64,000 nucleotides of DNA from Anodontia alba (GCA_964016985.1 OZ024823.1:108736476-108800475); one strand, 5' to 3'. Positions 12,346 through 24,147 are shown, counted from the stretch's first letter. Notes: generated by a model from the letters alone, not told the origin. Numbers and translations are program-made.

Positions 12346-12790
12346 AGCATAGCTCCGGATAAGAGAGGTATCAGCAAAATATTTTTCTCATTTCTGCATC
12401 AAAACATGGTTACTAATAAAAAGCGCCTCATTTCTGATGAGTACCTGTAGCATGTTTTTGTGGAGAAATAAAAAATATCAGGGCCCAGTTGTTCAAAGTG
12501 TCGTTAGCTTAACGAGCTTGTTAAGGGTCATTTTGTTAACTATTTTAGCAGATTCAATATACAAGCTTGTTAAGGGTCATTTTGTTAACTATTTTAGCAG
12601 ATTCAATATACAATATTCTGATATATTTTGCTGAAAAAATGTGAGTAGCTTTTCACATTTTTTCAGCAAAAAATTTCAGCATATTTGCATATCACTTGAT
12701 GTAAATTTTAACGAATCGTTAACTAACGACATTGTTAGCTTTGAACAACTGGGCCCAGTATTTTGGGGTTTAAAAATGTGCCTGCTGTGC
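12346..12790. mobile_element. MITE family B host interrupted by MITE A
   Basis: ATAGCTCCGGATAAGAG at the left; the right arm resumes after 12756 as GTATTTTGGGGTTTAAAAA. The A element occupies 12481-12756. No clear target duplication is visible. Confidence 0.7.
12481..12756. mobile_element. MITE family A copy with internal 44-bp duplication, nested in MITE B
   Basis: Complete ends. The left arm repeats GCTTGTTAAGGGTCATTTTG through AGATTCAATATACAA twice in tandem (about 12518-12608), making this copy longer than the others. It interrupts a type-B MITE (12346-12790). Confidence 0.88.
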
Positions 12791-12882
12791 TCAAGGCATA
12801 TGTGGAGGCTCCAGGTCAGTCTAGCATCTTAGTTGTCTGCTTACAAAATCATTGGATACTGTAAAATGTATTGATAACAGCA

Positions 12883-13082
12883 TACCGTATTTACCATATG
12901 TATTCGGACAGACAGGCCTTAGCAAACAGTATAGACCCAGATGAGACGCCGCGTTCTGCGCTGTTTGCCACTCATCCAGCAATTTTTAGACACAACATCG
13001 GGTAGTGAATTGTACTGGTTCAAATTTTAGAACATATATGGTAAGGAGTTGAGGTGTCCAAATACTTAGGGTAAATACGGTA
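12883..13082. mobile_element. MITE family C (TACCGTATTTACC ends)
   Basis: TACCGTATTTACCATATGTA and GTCCAAATACTTAGGG with GGTAAATACGGTA form long inverted ends, with TA at the tips. The shared hairpin arm GCAAACAGTATAGACCCAG is followed by GTTTGCCACTCATCCAGC; here the inner stem is shortened. Confidence 0.82.
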
Positions 13083-13149
13083 GGCTCTGATGAAACTGTT
13101 AGGCAGATACATTGGATGACTTAAATCTGAGCATTTTACATATGCTTAA

Positions 13150-13447
13150 CCCATTTATACTGAGTGGACTCTTCTACCTTAACTCTTTGGACCAGTCTGT
13201 TTCCAATAGAAGGGGTGTCTGATAATTTTATTTTGTACCATGTTTTATAGAAATTCCTGTATCTAATGCAAAAAATGTAGGCTTTGAACATATGTAGCAT
13301 TCTGCAGAATGCATCATCTGATCAGGGTCTCCATGGTTTGCAAATGGTTCAGCCATTTTTCTATGAGTATCTAAATCGCATAGCCTAAAATTTAATTTAG
13401 AATCTTCCAATAAACAGTGCAAGAGAGTTTATTCAGTCTTCAATGGG
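13150..13447. mobile_element. MITE family E (TTAA, CCCATT ends)
   Basis: TTAA 13146-13149 and 13448-13451; CCCATTTATACTGAGTGGAC to TTTATTCAGTCTTCAATGGG. The interior carries GGTCTCCATGGTTTGCAAAT and ATTTAGAATCTTCCAATA. Related pieces at 7990-8160, 34320-34510 and 62521-62740. Confidence 0.7.
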
Positions 13448-13451
13448 TTAA

Positions 13452-14890
13452 GTAGAGAATACAAAAAATATCAACTTTTTGTAGAAAAAAAGTGTCGCTG
13501 GAAATAAGGGCGCCATTGGTATTGTTTTTATTCTGACTTGGTTACAGTATTTATACTACAGTGGGACATAAAATTCTTTGCCATATCGGTCTTGAAATTT
13601 GAATGTAATTTAATCACCTGTTGATACTTCTAAAATGTACTAGTTGTGTACAAACCTTGATCAAACTGTTCCTTAAGCAATTTGAATGGGGTCTGTGTAA
13701 TTTGCTTGGGAACATTTGTCCGACTATATAGGATAAATCCAGAATATGCTCTGCAAATGTTACTTTGACAATTGTTATATAAACTACCAAAGATAAAGAT
13801 GGTTCTTTTCTGGTTCTTTGTCTCCCAAATACATGTAGAGTTCAATATCCCTGTAAAAGGCATAAAATTGGCTGCTGTGGTGAGGTGGCTGTTGAGAGAT
13901 TTAAATTGCGCTTTGGGGATTCAGAAAAATGGCTGTTAAATCGAGATAGCCTCCTGTATTGTCGTGTTTCATTTGATTTTTTCTCCACAAGGAAATGCTG
14001 ATTTTTGAACAAGCAGGGAAAAAAAAAATGAAACAAGGCTTGACATTATGCCTTCATTGGATCCTAACTTCACGTTTGTGTGTGTGTGTATTTGTGTGCA
14101 TGTGTGTATATGTATATATTACACCCAACTACTGAATTTTGTCTCCCCATAAAATATCAGTGAGAACTTTTGTATAGCTATGTTAGAAGCCTAAGTTGAA
14201 GTGGGCTTGCATCACCTGATCATCAACATGTAAATATGCAAACACACAGATGTAAAATTATGACATGTATACGTCATGTACAGGCTAAAATTTTATTGCT
14301 AAATGCAAGTCCTTAATCTTCCGTGTAAAATATTTTAATGCAATCTTCCATGTAAAATATTTTAATTCAATCACTTCAGGAGTTTCAGAGAAGAAACTTG
14401 TTGGTATTTTAAAGTTGGTATTTTAAAGCAAACAGTTGCCAAGACAAGAAGTGGATGGAAAAAAAAGAAACAACAGTAGAGAACCATCCAAGGAACATTA
14501 CTATCATGTTGAGTTTAAATTGTTTGTAAAAGTACTGTTGCAAACAACAGTTAAGTGAAAATTGAATGGCCGTATTATATTTAAACCATGGTATATCAGT
14601 AAACTGTTACACAACCAGTGAGTGAGCAGGGAATTTCGCTCTGAACAAGTCTTTGGAGCAGTATCTCACATATTTCCACTACATACATCCAGCAAGTAAG
14701 GATTTATACATCTTTAAATCTTTTAACACAAAAAGATCAATATAAACATGTAAAAAGATCAATATAAACATGAAAGTTCAAAGTCTGTGATCTTGACCTC
14801 AAATATATACATGGATATATATTTAAAAATATCTGCTAAAATGCAAGCATAGGAAGTGTATGGGACCTTTCTAGTTGCCATGACAACCTA
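13452..14890. other. No gene recognised; intergenic
   Basis: Between DRC8 and element P1. It has a (GT)n-like stretch at 14076-14118, a short direct repeat (CTTCCATGTAAAATATTTTA, 14318-14364) and a duplicated AAAAGATCAATATAAACATG (14731-14773). No exon pattern. Confidence 0.5.
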
Positions 14891-14891
14891 T

Positions 14892-16394
14892 AACAAGAGG
14901 CCCACGGGCCACGGTTCGCTCACCTGAGTGACATAGCCACTGCAGACATGCAGATGTTCCCAATAATATATGCAAAGATTCAGCCATAAGGCATCCTCAG
15001 TTTTGGAGAATAAGATTTTTAAATGTTTTTTCCCATACAAATGCATAGGGAAGCAAACTTGTACGACCATTATTTTAGCAACTTTGGTAGACCCCTGTCC
15101 CCGATGATTTAAGCAAAGATTCAGCCCCAAGGCGTCCTCGGTTCTGGAGGAGAAGATTTTTAAAGGGTTTTACCATATATGGGCATGGCGGCCATCTTGG
15201 TCATTGAACCGCGACAATTTTAGCAATCTTTCATTCCCCCAACCTAAGGAGGCTCCATATGAAATTTGTGCAAAATTGGCCCAGAGGCTCCAGAGGAGGT
15301 TGTTTGAAGTTCTGAATATTTTTCCCATACAAATGCATAAGGAAGCAAAATTGACCTCATGGTAAAAAGGTCAAATGTCAATGTACGACCATTATTTTAG
15401 CAACTTTGGTAGACCTCCAGTTTCCGATGATATATGTAAAGATTCAGCCACAAGGCATCCTCGGTTTTGGAGAACAAAATTTTTAAAGGTTTTTCCCATA
15501 CAAATGCCTAGGGAAGCAAACTTGACCTTGCTGTAAAAAGGTCAAATGTCAATATACAACATTTATTTTAGCAATTTTGGTAGACCTCCCGTCCCCAATG
15601 ACTTATGCAAAGATTCAGCCCCAAGGCATCCTCGGCTCTGGAGAAGAAGATTTTTAAAGGTTTTTACCATATATGGGCATGGCAGCCATCTTGGTCAACT
15701 AAGCGTGACCATTTTAGCAATCTTTCATTCTCCCAACCTAAGGAGGCTCCATATGAAATATGAGCAAAATTGGCCCGGAGGCTCCAGAGAATAAGTAGCT
15801 TGAAATTCTGAACATTTTCCCCATACAAATGCATAAGGAAGCAAAACTGACCTTACCATAAAAAGGTCATGTCAATGTACGACCATTATTTTAGCAACTT
15901 TGGTAGACCTCCAGTTTCCAATGATATATGTAAAGGTTCAGCCATAAGGCATCCTTGGTTTTGGAGAACAAGATGTTTAAAGGTTTTTCCCATACAAATG
16001 CTTAGAGAAGCAAACTTGACCTTGCCGTAAAAAGGTCAAATGTCAATATACGACAATTATTTTAGCACTTTTGGTAGACCTCCCGTCCCCAATGACTTAT
16101 GCAAAGATTCAGCCCCAAGGCATCCATGGTTCTGGAGAAGAAGATTTTTAAAGGTTTTTACCATATATGGGCATGGCGGCCATCTTGATCAATGGACTGC
16201 GACCATTTTAGCAATTTTTCGTTCCCCCCAACCTAAGGAGGCTCCATATGAAATTTGAGCAAAATTGGCTCAGGGGGCTTCAGAGGAGAAGTCGTTTGAA
16301 AAATGTTAACGGACAGACGCACGGATGGACGGACAGACGACGGGCGAAAAGTGATCACAATAGCTCATCCTGAGCATAGCTCAGGTGAGCTAAA
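14892..16394 (+). mobile_element. Tandem-monomer element P1 (pearl-like), intergenic
   Basis: It starts ACAAG, followed by GGCCCACGGGCC and GCTCACCTGAG. It ends with GCTCATCCTGAGC and CTCAGGTGAGCTAA, so the ends can pair. The interior is a higher-order array: three diverged monomers of about 150-180 bp, each with a TTTAGCAA...TTTGGTAGAC or TTTAGCAATCTTTC start, repeat as a unit of about 495 bp (for example 15330 to 15825). The tail at 16310-16345 is rich in GGACGGAC. There is no coding potential. It resembles the pearl-type elements known in bivalves. Confidence 0.8.
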
Positions 16395-16568
16395 TAAACA
16401 AAAGGTGGGCAATCCATGTAAATGCAACACATATGCACATCTTCAGTCCAATTTAACTGAAATATTGATGTAAAGGCGGTAAACAAAATTAATAGACTAC
16501 CAACGCATCCATTACTACTGCTATTTACTCTAATTATACTCGAATGCAGACCCAGATCAGATGATGTT

Positions 16569-16745
16569 GATTTGGTGTTTTACGTCCCTTTAAACATTAT
16601 TTATGCAATATCGAGATGACTGAAGGGGGATAATGAAAAACTCTGTGCAATGAAGCACCGTCATAAGCTAAATTCTGCCTCCAGCCGGACTCAAACTCGG
16701 GGACCTTGTGACACAGAAGCACTAACCACTTGGCCACTCGGATGC
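16569..16745 (-). mobile_element. tRNA-derived SINE, family 3
   Basis: On minus it begins CCGAGTGGCCAAGTGGTTAG (perfect A box) and contains GAGTTTGAGTCCGG (B box). The body continues with the complement of GGTGTTTTACGTCCCTTTAA. Other copies at 25943-26125 and 51170-51342; a head fragment near 52668-52686. Confidence 0.82.
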
Positions 16746-17227
16746 TTCTGTGGCATCTGACTTGAGTCTACAATGTCTACCACTAACCACCATATTTTTA
16801 CATATGGTAAATGTCCTAAAATTTTGAACACTTCATTTTATACTTTTTTGGCCTAAATTTCGCTTTTTATGTAGTTCTTTCTTAAAATACCTAGTGAAAT
16901 GACAGTGTAGACTCTGATCAGACTACTCCTTCAGGAGCAGTCTGATCTGGGTCTGCACTGTTTGCATATGCTATTCTGTCAGACATTTGGTGTTTGAAAT
17001 TTGAAACATTTACCGTACATTACCAGCTAGTAAAAATTTTGGAAGTGTTGTTAGGGGTAGCGGTGTCCAAATATTTAGGGTAAATATGACAATGGAAAGG
17101 ATAGGGCTATAGTAACAACAAACGCAGATATTACAATACAGTTTATTTCTATCAGATCTAAATGAGCCATGCCATGATAAAAAGTGTCTTCTGGGTATAA
17201 ACAGACAGTGAAGGCCTTTATCAATCT

Positions 17228-17478
17228 GGGCCCTGTTGTTCAAAGCATTGTTAGTTTAACAAGCTTGTTAGTGGTCAAAATATTAACGGTTCTAGTAAGT
17301 ACAATATCTAATTTTCAGGTATTTTTGCAGAAAAAATGTGAGTAGCTTTTGCAAATGCAAATGCAAAAGCTACTCACATTTTTTTCAGCAGAAATATTAG
17401 TGTTTATGCCATATTTGATGATCAAAGATTTAATGATACATTAACTAACACCACAGTTAGTTTTAAACAACTGGACCC
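17228..17478. mobile_element. MITE family A copy
   Basis: GGGCCCTGTTGTTCAAAGC at the left, AAACAACTGGACCC at the right, and central GTGAGTAGCTTTTGC / GCAAAAGCTACTCAC. Confidence 0.88.
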
Positions 17479-17489
17479 TGCACAATATT

Positions 17490-18300
17490 TTGTGCAGTCT
17501 GATCAGGGCTCTTAACTGTCCATTTACACAATTCTTGGATAATGTAGAATGTATCAATGAAAAGGTGTTGAATTCTGATGGAAACATGGATACAAAGAAT
17601 AATCTGAACCTGCAAATTCAGTATATGCTTGCCTTGACTGTCCCAAATGAGTTATATAACTTTGTGAAGATGCAGGACAATATGTGAAAAATATCATGGT
17701 TTTGAAAATAAACTGCTCCAAATAATGCATTTGTCTGAACTTCTACTGTCCTTGGGACATCTTTTAGATGACACTTTCTTCAGAAGACATCTACAAAGGT
17801 CTATTAAGTATCAAATGTATGACTTTTTTTGTTTATGGAGCATTATATTTTTTTACAAGTTTAATGTTATGATTCAGATTTTCTGAAGTGTCACCTTGAC
17901 CACCCAAATAAAGCAATTTGTGTCTTCAGCTATAAGGGATATCTGAAATCTATTTTTTTTTTTTTTTTAAATTTCTCCAGAGTAACTATGTCTCAGACAA
18001 GAGGCTATCGAAAACTACCCACAAAACATATCACAGCTCCTGATAATGTGCTCCCCATCCTCCACCCCACCCCTCCATCCTCCTCTGAAACATATTAAAA
18101 TTTTGTTTTATTTCTAAATAGATCAATATTCTATTGATGGCAATGGTGAGACACCATAATTTTCATGAAAAACAAAAAAAAAGATAAAAAAAATTATTTT
18201 GGGATACCCCTCTTAACGGCATAATTTTCATGGAAAAAAAAAAGATGAAAAAAATTATTTTGGGACACCCCTCCTAACTGAAGCAAGCTATGACAAGTGT
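17490..18300. other. No gene recognised; intergenic
   Basis: Contains AATAAAGC at 17908, a possible poly(A) signal, and a 60-bp direct repeat (CATAATTTTCATG, AAAAAAGATGAAAAAAATTA, TTTTGGGA(T/C)ACCCCTC) at 18155-18275. No coding exon is seen. Confidence 0.45.
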
Positions 18301-18461
18301 TATAGAATCTCATGTGCAAACAGCAAAGATTCAGATCAGCCTGCAAGTCTCTATAATCTGGTCAGCTGCACCTTTTGCTCTAGGAATTTCTCATGGTCTG
18401 CAGACTGTTCCTGTGGACATGTGGTCCAGACTGATGCAGGTGTGCAAGCTGATATGAGTTT

Positions 18462-18635
18462 TAACCCTTTCAACCCTACAGACCCAAACAGATACCTGTG
18501 CAAATTGAAGATCCAGACCAGACAAGCTGTCTCATCAGGATCTACTGGAACTCCTATTTGCATTGATGGACATGTCCAAATTCATGGATGGAAGTGTCCA
18601 CTTTAGAAACTCGGGGGTACTCCGGGGTGAAAGGG
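18462..18635. mobile_element. TTAA foldback element (CCCTTTCAACCC ends)
   Basis: TTAA near 18460; CCCTTTCAACCCTACAGACC at the left and GGTACTCCGGGGTGAAAGGG then TTAA at the right. A related degenerate pair lies at 31728-31950 (GGGGTGAAAGGG at its right end). Confidence 0.68.
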
Positions 18636-19281
18636 TTAATATATTTTAAAGTCTTGCTGTTGCCTGGCTCACATATGCTATTAGACTATTCAGAACTGTT
18701 TTAAACAGACAAAATGCTTATGTGGAAATGACTGCATGGACTAATGGTTATGACAAACCACTCACCTAACTCCAGACAAGACTGGGTATTGGTATCTACT
18801 TTCTTATTTTTTGCAGAAAGGGCATGTTGTGGGTACTCATTATAAGTACCAATGAGTACCCACAACATATTTTCCTTGAGAAATAAGAAAAATGTGAATA
18901 CTTTTTTGGTCTGTTTGAGTTGAGGTTAAGTTTTACCATCCAGTCAACTCTGTTAAGTTCATGTTGAGCTGTTAACCTACTCTATTCACGCTTTTCTTGG
19001 ACAGGCTTAGTCCTCTGAGCAGTTAACCAGTACTTGTACACAGTAACTGACGACTGCCTTTCTTGAATTTTTAATCAGTGGAAGTGGGAGAATAGACAGT
19101 TTTCACTAGCAATCTCCACAAAAGTTATGTGGCTGACCTGGGATGTGAATTTGGGACCCCTGGAACTGCCATCAGACACACTACCGACTGCACTATGGGA
19201 GTCTGGCACTATTTTTTGTTGTTGAAATGCAGCTATCTGGAGCTTGCCACTCAGATGACTTTCTTTTCTAAGAATTATATG

Positions 19282-19320
19282 TCATAGCTCCAGATAAGGT
19301 ACTTTTTTTCAACCAAAAAG

Positions 19321-19359
<39 letters not shown>

Positions 19360-19500
19360 CTCCACCAAAACATGTTGAGGAAACTCATTAGAAGTGCCTC
19401 AGCGAGGCACTTCTAATGAGTACCTACAACATGTTTTTATGGAGAAAAAAAAAACAAAAAAACTATTTTGTGGATACGCCCTCTTATCTGGAGCTATGTG
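19282..19500. mobile_element. MITE family B copy
   Basis: ATAGCTCCAGATAAGG to CTTATCTGGAGCTAT. The central stem AGAAGTGCCTCAGCG/AGGCACTTCT is intact, and poly(T) at 19327-19355 is expanded. Confidence 0.88.
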
Positions 19501-19948
19501 ATATCCATTGTTCATGTATTTTATTTCCATGTTTAGGAACAGATAACAATAATGAATGGAACTTACATGATACATGATTCATCTATATATTTTTTTTCTG
19601 TGTTCAAAAGCAAATGAATAAACAATGTCTAAATTTCAACAACACATAAAATACATAAAAAAAATCAAGTGAAACAACATAGCTTCTTTGACCTAACAAC
19701 ACATATGTTGAAACTACACAGACAGGCATTCCAAATTACACCAGATAAAGAGACACACTGAAATCCACAATACATATTTGATTTTACTCCTGTGTATATT
19801 CACAAGTGCTTTTTTATGTTTTCAGATGCAGTCCTTTGCTTATCTTTATAACATGCAAGGCCATTCATGAGCCCCAGATGGTAAAATTCCTGTGTTATAA
19901 ATGATTTTATATAGACATTTCTTTTTTTAAGCTAACAGAAATTGATCT

Positions 19949-20192
19949 GGGTCCAGTTGTTCAAAGCTAACGACATCGTTAGTTAACGATACGTTAAAAT
20001 TTATATTGAGTAATACGCAAATATGCTGAAATTTTTTGCTGAAAAAATGTGAGTAGCTTTTGCAGTGCAAAAGCTACTCACATATTTTCAGCAAAAAATA
20101 TCAGAATATTGTATATTGAATCTGCTAAAACACTTAATGAAATGACCCTTAACGAGCTCGTTAAGCTAACGACGCTTTGAACAACTGGGCCC
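19949..20192. mobile_element. MITE family A copy
   Basis: GGGTCCAGTTGTTCAAAGC to GCTTTGAACAACTGGGCCC, with the central hairpin at 20032-20100. Confidence 0.9.
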
Positions 20193-20246
20193 TGGACCTT
20201 GATAACAATATTGTAGATGTTCTAGTGTATCCAGATTCTAGGCATT

Positions 20247-20544
20247 GATTGATTGTGTTGAGGTTTAACGGCACGTCAACCCTTGTGGGTCATTTTGTGT
20301 CGTCTCCCAGAAAAAGGGAGAAAAGAGATAGAAAAGATAGTAGAGGAGATGAAAGTGAGGGACAGGGAAGAGGGAAGAAAGAGGAACAGGAATGAAAGTG
20401 AAGAAACATAAGAAATAGAACCATTCCCCCTCTACCCTTACCTGCTACAAGGATAGCAGGCCTTGTCCAACTGTAAGTCAATATCAGATGGACGCGCCGG
20501 TGACGTAAGATAAATGACACCTTCGCCACACACAACCACCCCAA
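20247..20544 (-). mobile_element. SINE-like retroposon with 14-bp target duplication
   Basis: Flanked by AGATTCTAGGCATT (20233-20246, 20545-20558). The TGATTGATTG simple tail is at the left. The body has CGTCAACCCTTG(T/A)GGGTCA, purine-rich GGGAGAAAAGAGATAG and CTACAAGGATAGCAGGCCTT. No clear tRNA head. The ORF-like stretch here has no coding meaning. Confidence 0.85.
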
Positions 20545-20636
20545 AGATTCTAGGCATTTATAGCCACAATACTTCCCATGAAACAGCATCTTTCTATGAA
20601 ATCTAACAGACCTTAAGGTCATCAACTTGCCATGAG

Positions 20637-20946
20637 CCGGCCTCGGTGGCTCATTTGGATGCGCCGTCCTACTGGAGACCAGGAGGTCGCGGGTTCAACC
20701 CCTGCCGAGGTCGGCAACATTCTTTCGTGGAGATTGATCATGAAATATTTTCTACGGTCATTCTCTTCCTTCCGCTGATTCAAGAAGGGCAGTTGTCAGT
20801 TTCTGGTGAAAGAATGTGCACAATACTGGTTAACCGCTTAGAGGACTAAGCCTGCCCAGTAAACGTGTGGCTAGGTAAACTGACCGCGCTCGACATGACC
20901 CCATTGGGTTGACTGGGCCGTAAAACCTCAACACAAACAAACAAAC
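20637..20946 (+). mobile_element. tRNA-derived SINE, full length
   Basis: The head has a tRNA-like A box (GGTGGCTCATTTGGATGCG) and B box (GGGTTCAACCCC). The body includes ATGAAATATTTTCTACGGTC and CGCTTAGAGGACTAAGCCTG. The tail is (CAAA)n. The tRNA head is degenerate and this is not a functional tRNA gene. Confidence 0.88.
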
Positions 20947-21071
20947 AACTTATCATGATGAGTAAAAAGGAATCTCCTGGTGTATCCAGATAAATATTTT
21001 CCCTATTTCTCAAAGAAAACAGACTGTGTGGTTTTCCCATTCAAAGCACCTTGTATGAGTATCCACAACAT

Positions 21072-21617
21072 TTGTTTGTGTTGAGGTTTTACAGCCCAGT
21101 TAACCCATTTGGATCATGTTGGATCGCAGTCAGTTTACCTAACCACACTTTTACTGGGCAGGCTTAGTCCTCTGAGCAGTCAAACAGTATTTTGCACATT
21201 CTTTTGCCAGAAACTGACAATTGGCGGAAGGGAGAGCATGACCGTAGAAAATATTTCATGATCAATCTCCACAGAAGAATGTTGCCGACCTGGCAGGGCT
21301 CGCTTTTTTTTTTTTTTTTTTTATTTGGGTTTTACGGCCCTTTCAAGAATATTTCACTTATATCGAGCCGATCGTTCATCGAAGGTGGGCGAAAACCGGA
21401 GTACCCGGAGAAAAACCACCTGACCATCCGTAAGCAGAACTTGGCTTTCCCACATATGACCCGAGCTTGGCTCGAACCACAGCGGTGAGAAACCTAATGG
21501 ATTAAGAGTCAACTCTCTTATCCACTAGGCTACGGGGGCCCGTAGGCAGGGCTCGAACCCACAACCTCCTGATCACCAGTCAGACATGTATCCAACTGAG
21601 CCACCAAGGCTGGCAGT
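21072..21617 (-). mobile_element. tRNA-derived SINE split by a second SINE
   Basis: Same family as 20637-20946, reversed: tail TTTGTTTGTG at the left and B box complement GGGCTCGAACCC near 21550. Interrupted by another SINE at 21303-21544. Confidence 0.85.
21303..21544 (-). mobile_element. Different tRNA-derived SINE with 11-bp target duplication
   Basis: Flanked by GGCAGGGCTCG at 21292-21302 and 21545-21555. Read on minus: GTAGCCTAGTGGATAAGAG (A box), GTGGTTCGAGCC (B box), a body with the complement of GGAGTACCCGGAGAAA, and an A tail (poly-T on +, 21304-21322). Confidence 0.9.
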
Positions 21618-22130
21618 ATCCACAACACGAGTTTTCACCAAGAAATAAGAAAAATGTTAACAATTTCAGAGTCTGGCCAGACTACACATTTCCTACATAT
21701 AATCTCCATACTTTGCAGAATATACATTGCAAACAGCGCAGCCCTGCATGAATGAGAATCCATTTAAAGACTTCTTTTTGCCAAAAGTGGTCCAGAATAT
21801 TATAATTAAAAGAAAAACTGATTCATTGAACAATACTCTTTCACAGAAATGACAATGCTAAATTAGTTAATAACAATATGAAGACTTCTTCCCCTCCTAT
21901 TTCTTACTTCCTTAGCTGCCCTTCTTCCTCCACTATTTCTTATCTCCTTAGTTGACCTTATTTTCCTTTAATTTTTATCTCCTAAAGTGCCCTTCTCAAA
22001 AATCCCCTCCATCCAACCAGTTGATCTTCTCCCCATACCAAATCATTTTCTTATCTCAGTTTCTAGCAAATGTTAAAATTCCATTTACAACATAGTATTG
22101 TCTTCATAATTTCAAAGCTCTCTGTTGAAC

Positions 22131-22226
22131 TACCATAATAACCCTAAGTATTGGGACAGATAAGCCTTTGCAAACAGTGTAGACCCAGATCAGATGCCAC
22201 GGCATCTGATCAGGGTCTACACATAT

Positions 22227-22299
<73 letters not shown>

Positions 22300-22404
22300 A
22301 CAATATCTTAAAAACATCAAGTAGTAGTAGAATGGACTATCTAAATTTTTAGGACAAGTATGGTAAGTAGATAAGGTGTCCAAATACTTAGGATGATTAC
22401 GGTA
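22131..22404. mobile_element. MITE family C copy with an (AT) microsatellite
   Basis: TACCATAATAACCCTAAGTA start and CAAATACTTAGG...TTACGGTA end. Central hairpin GCAAACAGTGTAGACCCAG / ATGCCACGGCAT. A 68-bp (AT)n (22230-22297) has grown beside the hairpin. Confidence 0.82.
22230..22297. repeat. (AT)n microsatellite, 68 bp
   Basis: Uninterrupted AT dinucleotide run, located within a C-type MITE. Confidence 0.98.
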
Positions 22405-22544
22405 TTTGAGGTTCAACACAAGAAAAGGGCCCTTCAATGTGGGCGATGAACTGCTAGATCAGTCTGCCTATTAGTGTAATCTGATCAGTGCCTTTACTAC
22501 TGGGGCACATAATCAATGGATGCTATAGAGTATACCGACAAACA

Positions 22545-22788
22545 GGGCCCAGTTGTTCAAAGGTTCGTTAGCTTAACGAGCTCGTTAAGGATCATTTTGT
22601 TAACTGTTTTAGCAGATTCAATATACAATATTCTGATATTTTTTGCTGAAAAAATGTGAGTAGCTTTTGCACTGCAAAAGCTACTCACATTTTTTCAGCA
22701 AAAAATTTCAGCATATTTGCGTATCACTCAATTTAAATTTTAACGAATCGTTAACTAACGACATCGTTAGCTTTGAACAACTGGGCCC
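22545..22788. mobile_element. MITE family A copy
   Basis: Well-preserved copy. GGGCCCAGTTGTTCAAAGG to GCTTTGAACAACTGGGCCC, with an almost perfect 30-bp central stem. Confidence 0.92.
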
Positions 22789-23206
22789 GGACTGTTTAGA
22801 CTGAGTCTAATGTAGGCTAATCTGGGCCTTTGCTATACATAAGAACTCTTTTCTTGTGTGATACATGAACTGTATACTGAGGTATCAAACCATATCCCAT
22901 CTGTGAACAGTGAAGACTCAAACGCATCCTTTTGTTAATAAATATAACAGAGCTCCAAGTAAGAGCTTTTCCAACTAGTTTCAACCCAAAAAAATCATGT
23001 TCGAAATTTCCTATTTTTTTTTTTTTTATTAAAATGCTTTTATGGAAAAATAAGAAAAATATTTCTAGAGACCTAGCTGGTGCTATACGATCCCTGTTTT
23101 TTACATACACAAATACTTAAATAGCTCTAGATAAGAGGGATCCACATAATATTTTTCTTCTTTCTCCACAAAAGCTTAGTACTCATTAGAAATGCCTCAT
23201 TAAGAT

Positions 23207-23381
23207 TTTGTTTGTGTTGGGGTTTTACGGCTCAGTCAACCCAATGGGGTCATGTCGAGCACGGTCAGTTTACCTAACCACATGTTTACTGGGCAGGCTA
23301 AGTCCTCCAAGCGTTTAACCAGTATTGTGCACATTCTTTCGTCAGAAACTGACAGCTGCCCTTCTTGAATCAGTGGAAGGG
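23207..23381 (-). mobile_element. 5'-truncated SINE, 13-bp target duplication
   Basis: Flanked by GCCTCATTAAGAT at 23194-23206 and 23382-23394. The tail end (TTTGTTTGTG on +) is at low coordinates and the tRNA-like head is missing; it stops at GAATCAGTGGAAGGG. Confidence 0.88.
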
Positions 23382-23508
23382 GCCTCATTAAGATACTTCT
23401 AATGAATACCCATGTGTTTTTATATTTTGTGGTACTCATTAGCACTTCATCAAGGCACTTCCAATGAATACCCGTGTGTTTCCCTGGAGACGTATGAAAA
23501 AAGTTGAT

Positions 23509-23684
23509 TTTGTTTGTGTTGAGGTTTTACAGCCCAGTCAACCCAATGGAGTCATGTCGAGCGTGGTCAGTTTACCTAACCACACGTTTACTGGGTAGGC
23601 TTAGTCCTCTAAGCAGTTAACCAGTATTGTGCACATTCTTTCGCCAGAAACTGACAACTGCCCTTCTTGAATCAGCGGAACGGG
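23509..23684 (-). mobile_element. 5'-truncated SINE, 12-bp target duplication
   Basis: Flanked by AAAAAAGTTGAT at 23497-23508 and 23685-23696. It has the same orientation, length and truncation point (GAATCAGCGGAACGGG) as its neighbour at 23207-23381. Confidence 0.88.
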
Positions 23685-24147
23685 AAAAAAGTTGATATTT
23701 TTTGGATGAAAAAGGGCCCTAATCTGGAGCTATATTCTAGATGAACTGTTATTCTCACTGAGACGATTTGATGGTAAAAAAAATCTGTTTGCAGAGAAAT
23801 AAAAAAAGCAATGCTTTTCAGAAAGATGATATGATATGTTATGTCTCTTTCAACATAATGAAAGGCTCTGAGCAATAAAGTGCCATCTATTCATGAACTG
23901 CTTTTCAGAAAGCTTTTGCTATCTATCTTGTGCTGAATCTTTACAGTTCACAGCAATACAGTTGGTTTCTAAAAAAATCTATAAAACTACCTGAACAACA
24001 ACCCTACCTGAATGTACAACAGTATAACAACAGTTAACACCCACCCTCAGTTCATATATATATCTGTTATCATACTGTAAAAACCAAGCTGAATGAGCAA
24101 TAAATCTCACCTAAGGTACAATTGGTGCAGAGAGCATAAAACATGTC

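Larger units (their letters stand above)
23120..23737. mobile_element. MITE family B host carrying two truncated SINE insertions
   Basis: ATAGCTCTAGATAAGAGG at the left and AATCTGGAGCTATA at the right. Two ~176 bp SINE pieces (23207-23381 and 23509-23684) sit inside, each with its own target duplication. Removing them leaves a normal B element with its GTACTCATTAG...CTAATGAATACCC stem. Confidence 0.85.

Noticed and set aside
20290..20625. 111-residue minus-strand open frame
   Set aside because: It lies in the purine-rich part of a retroposon that recurs at 52260-52547; both readings are repeat translation.
20637..20710. tRNA gene
   Set aside because: A and B boxes are present, but the cloverleaf is degenerate and a SINE body follows; the same applies to 21540, 16745, 49450, 59930 and 61440.
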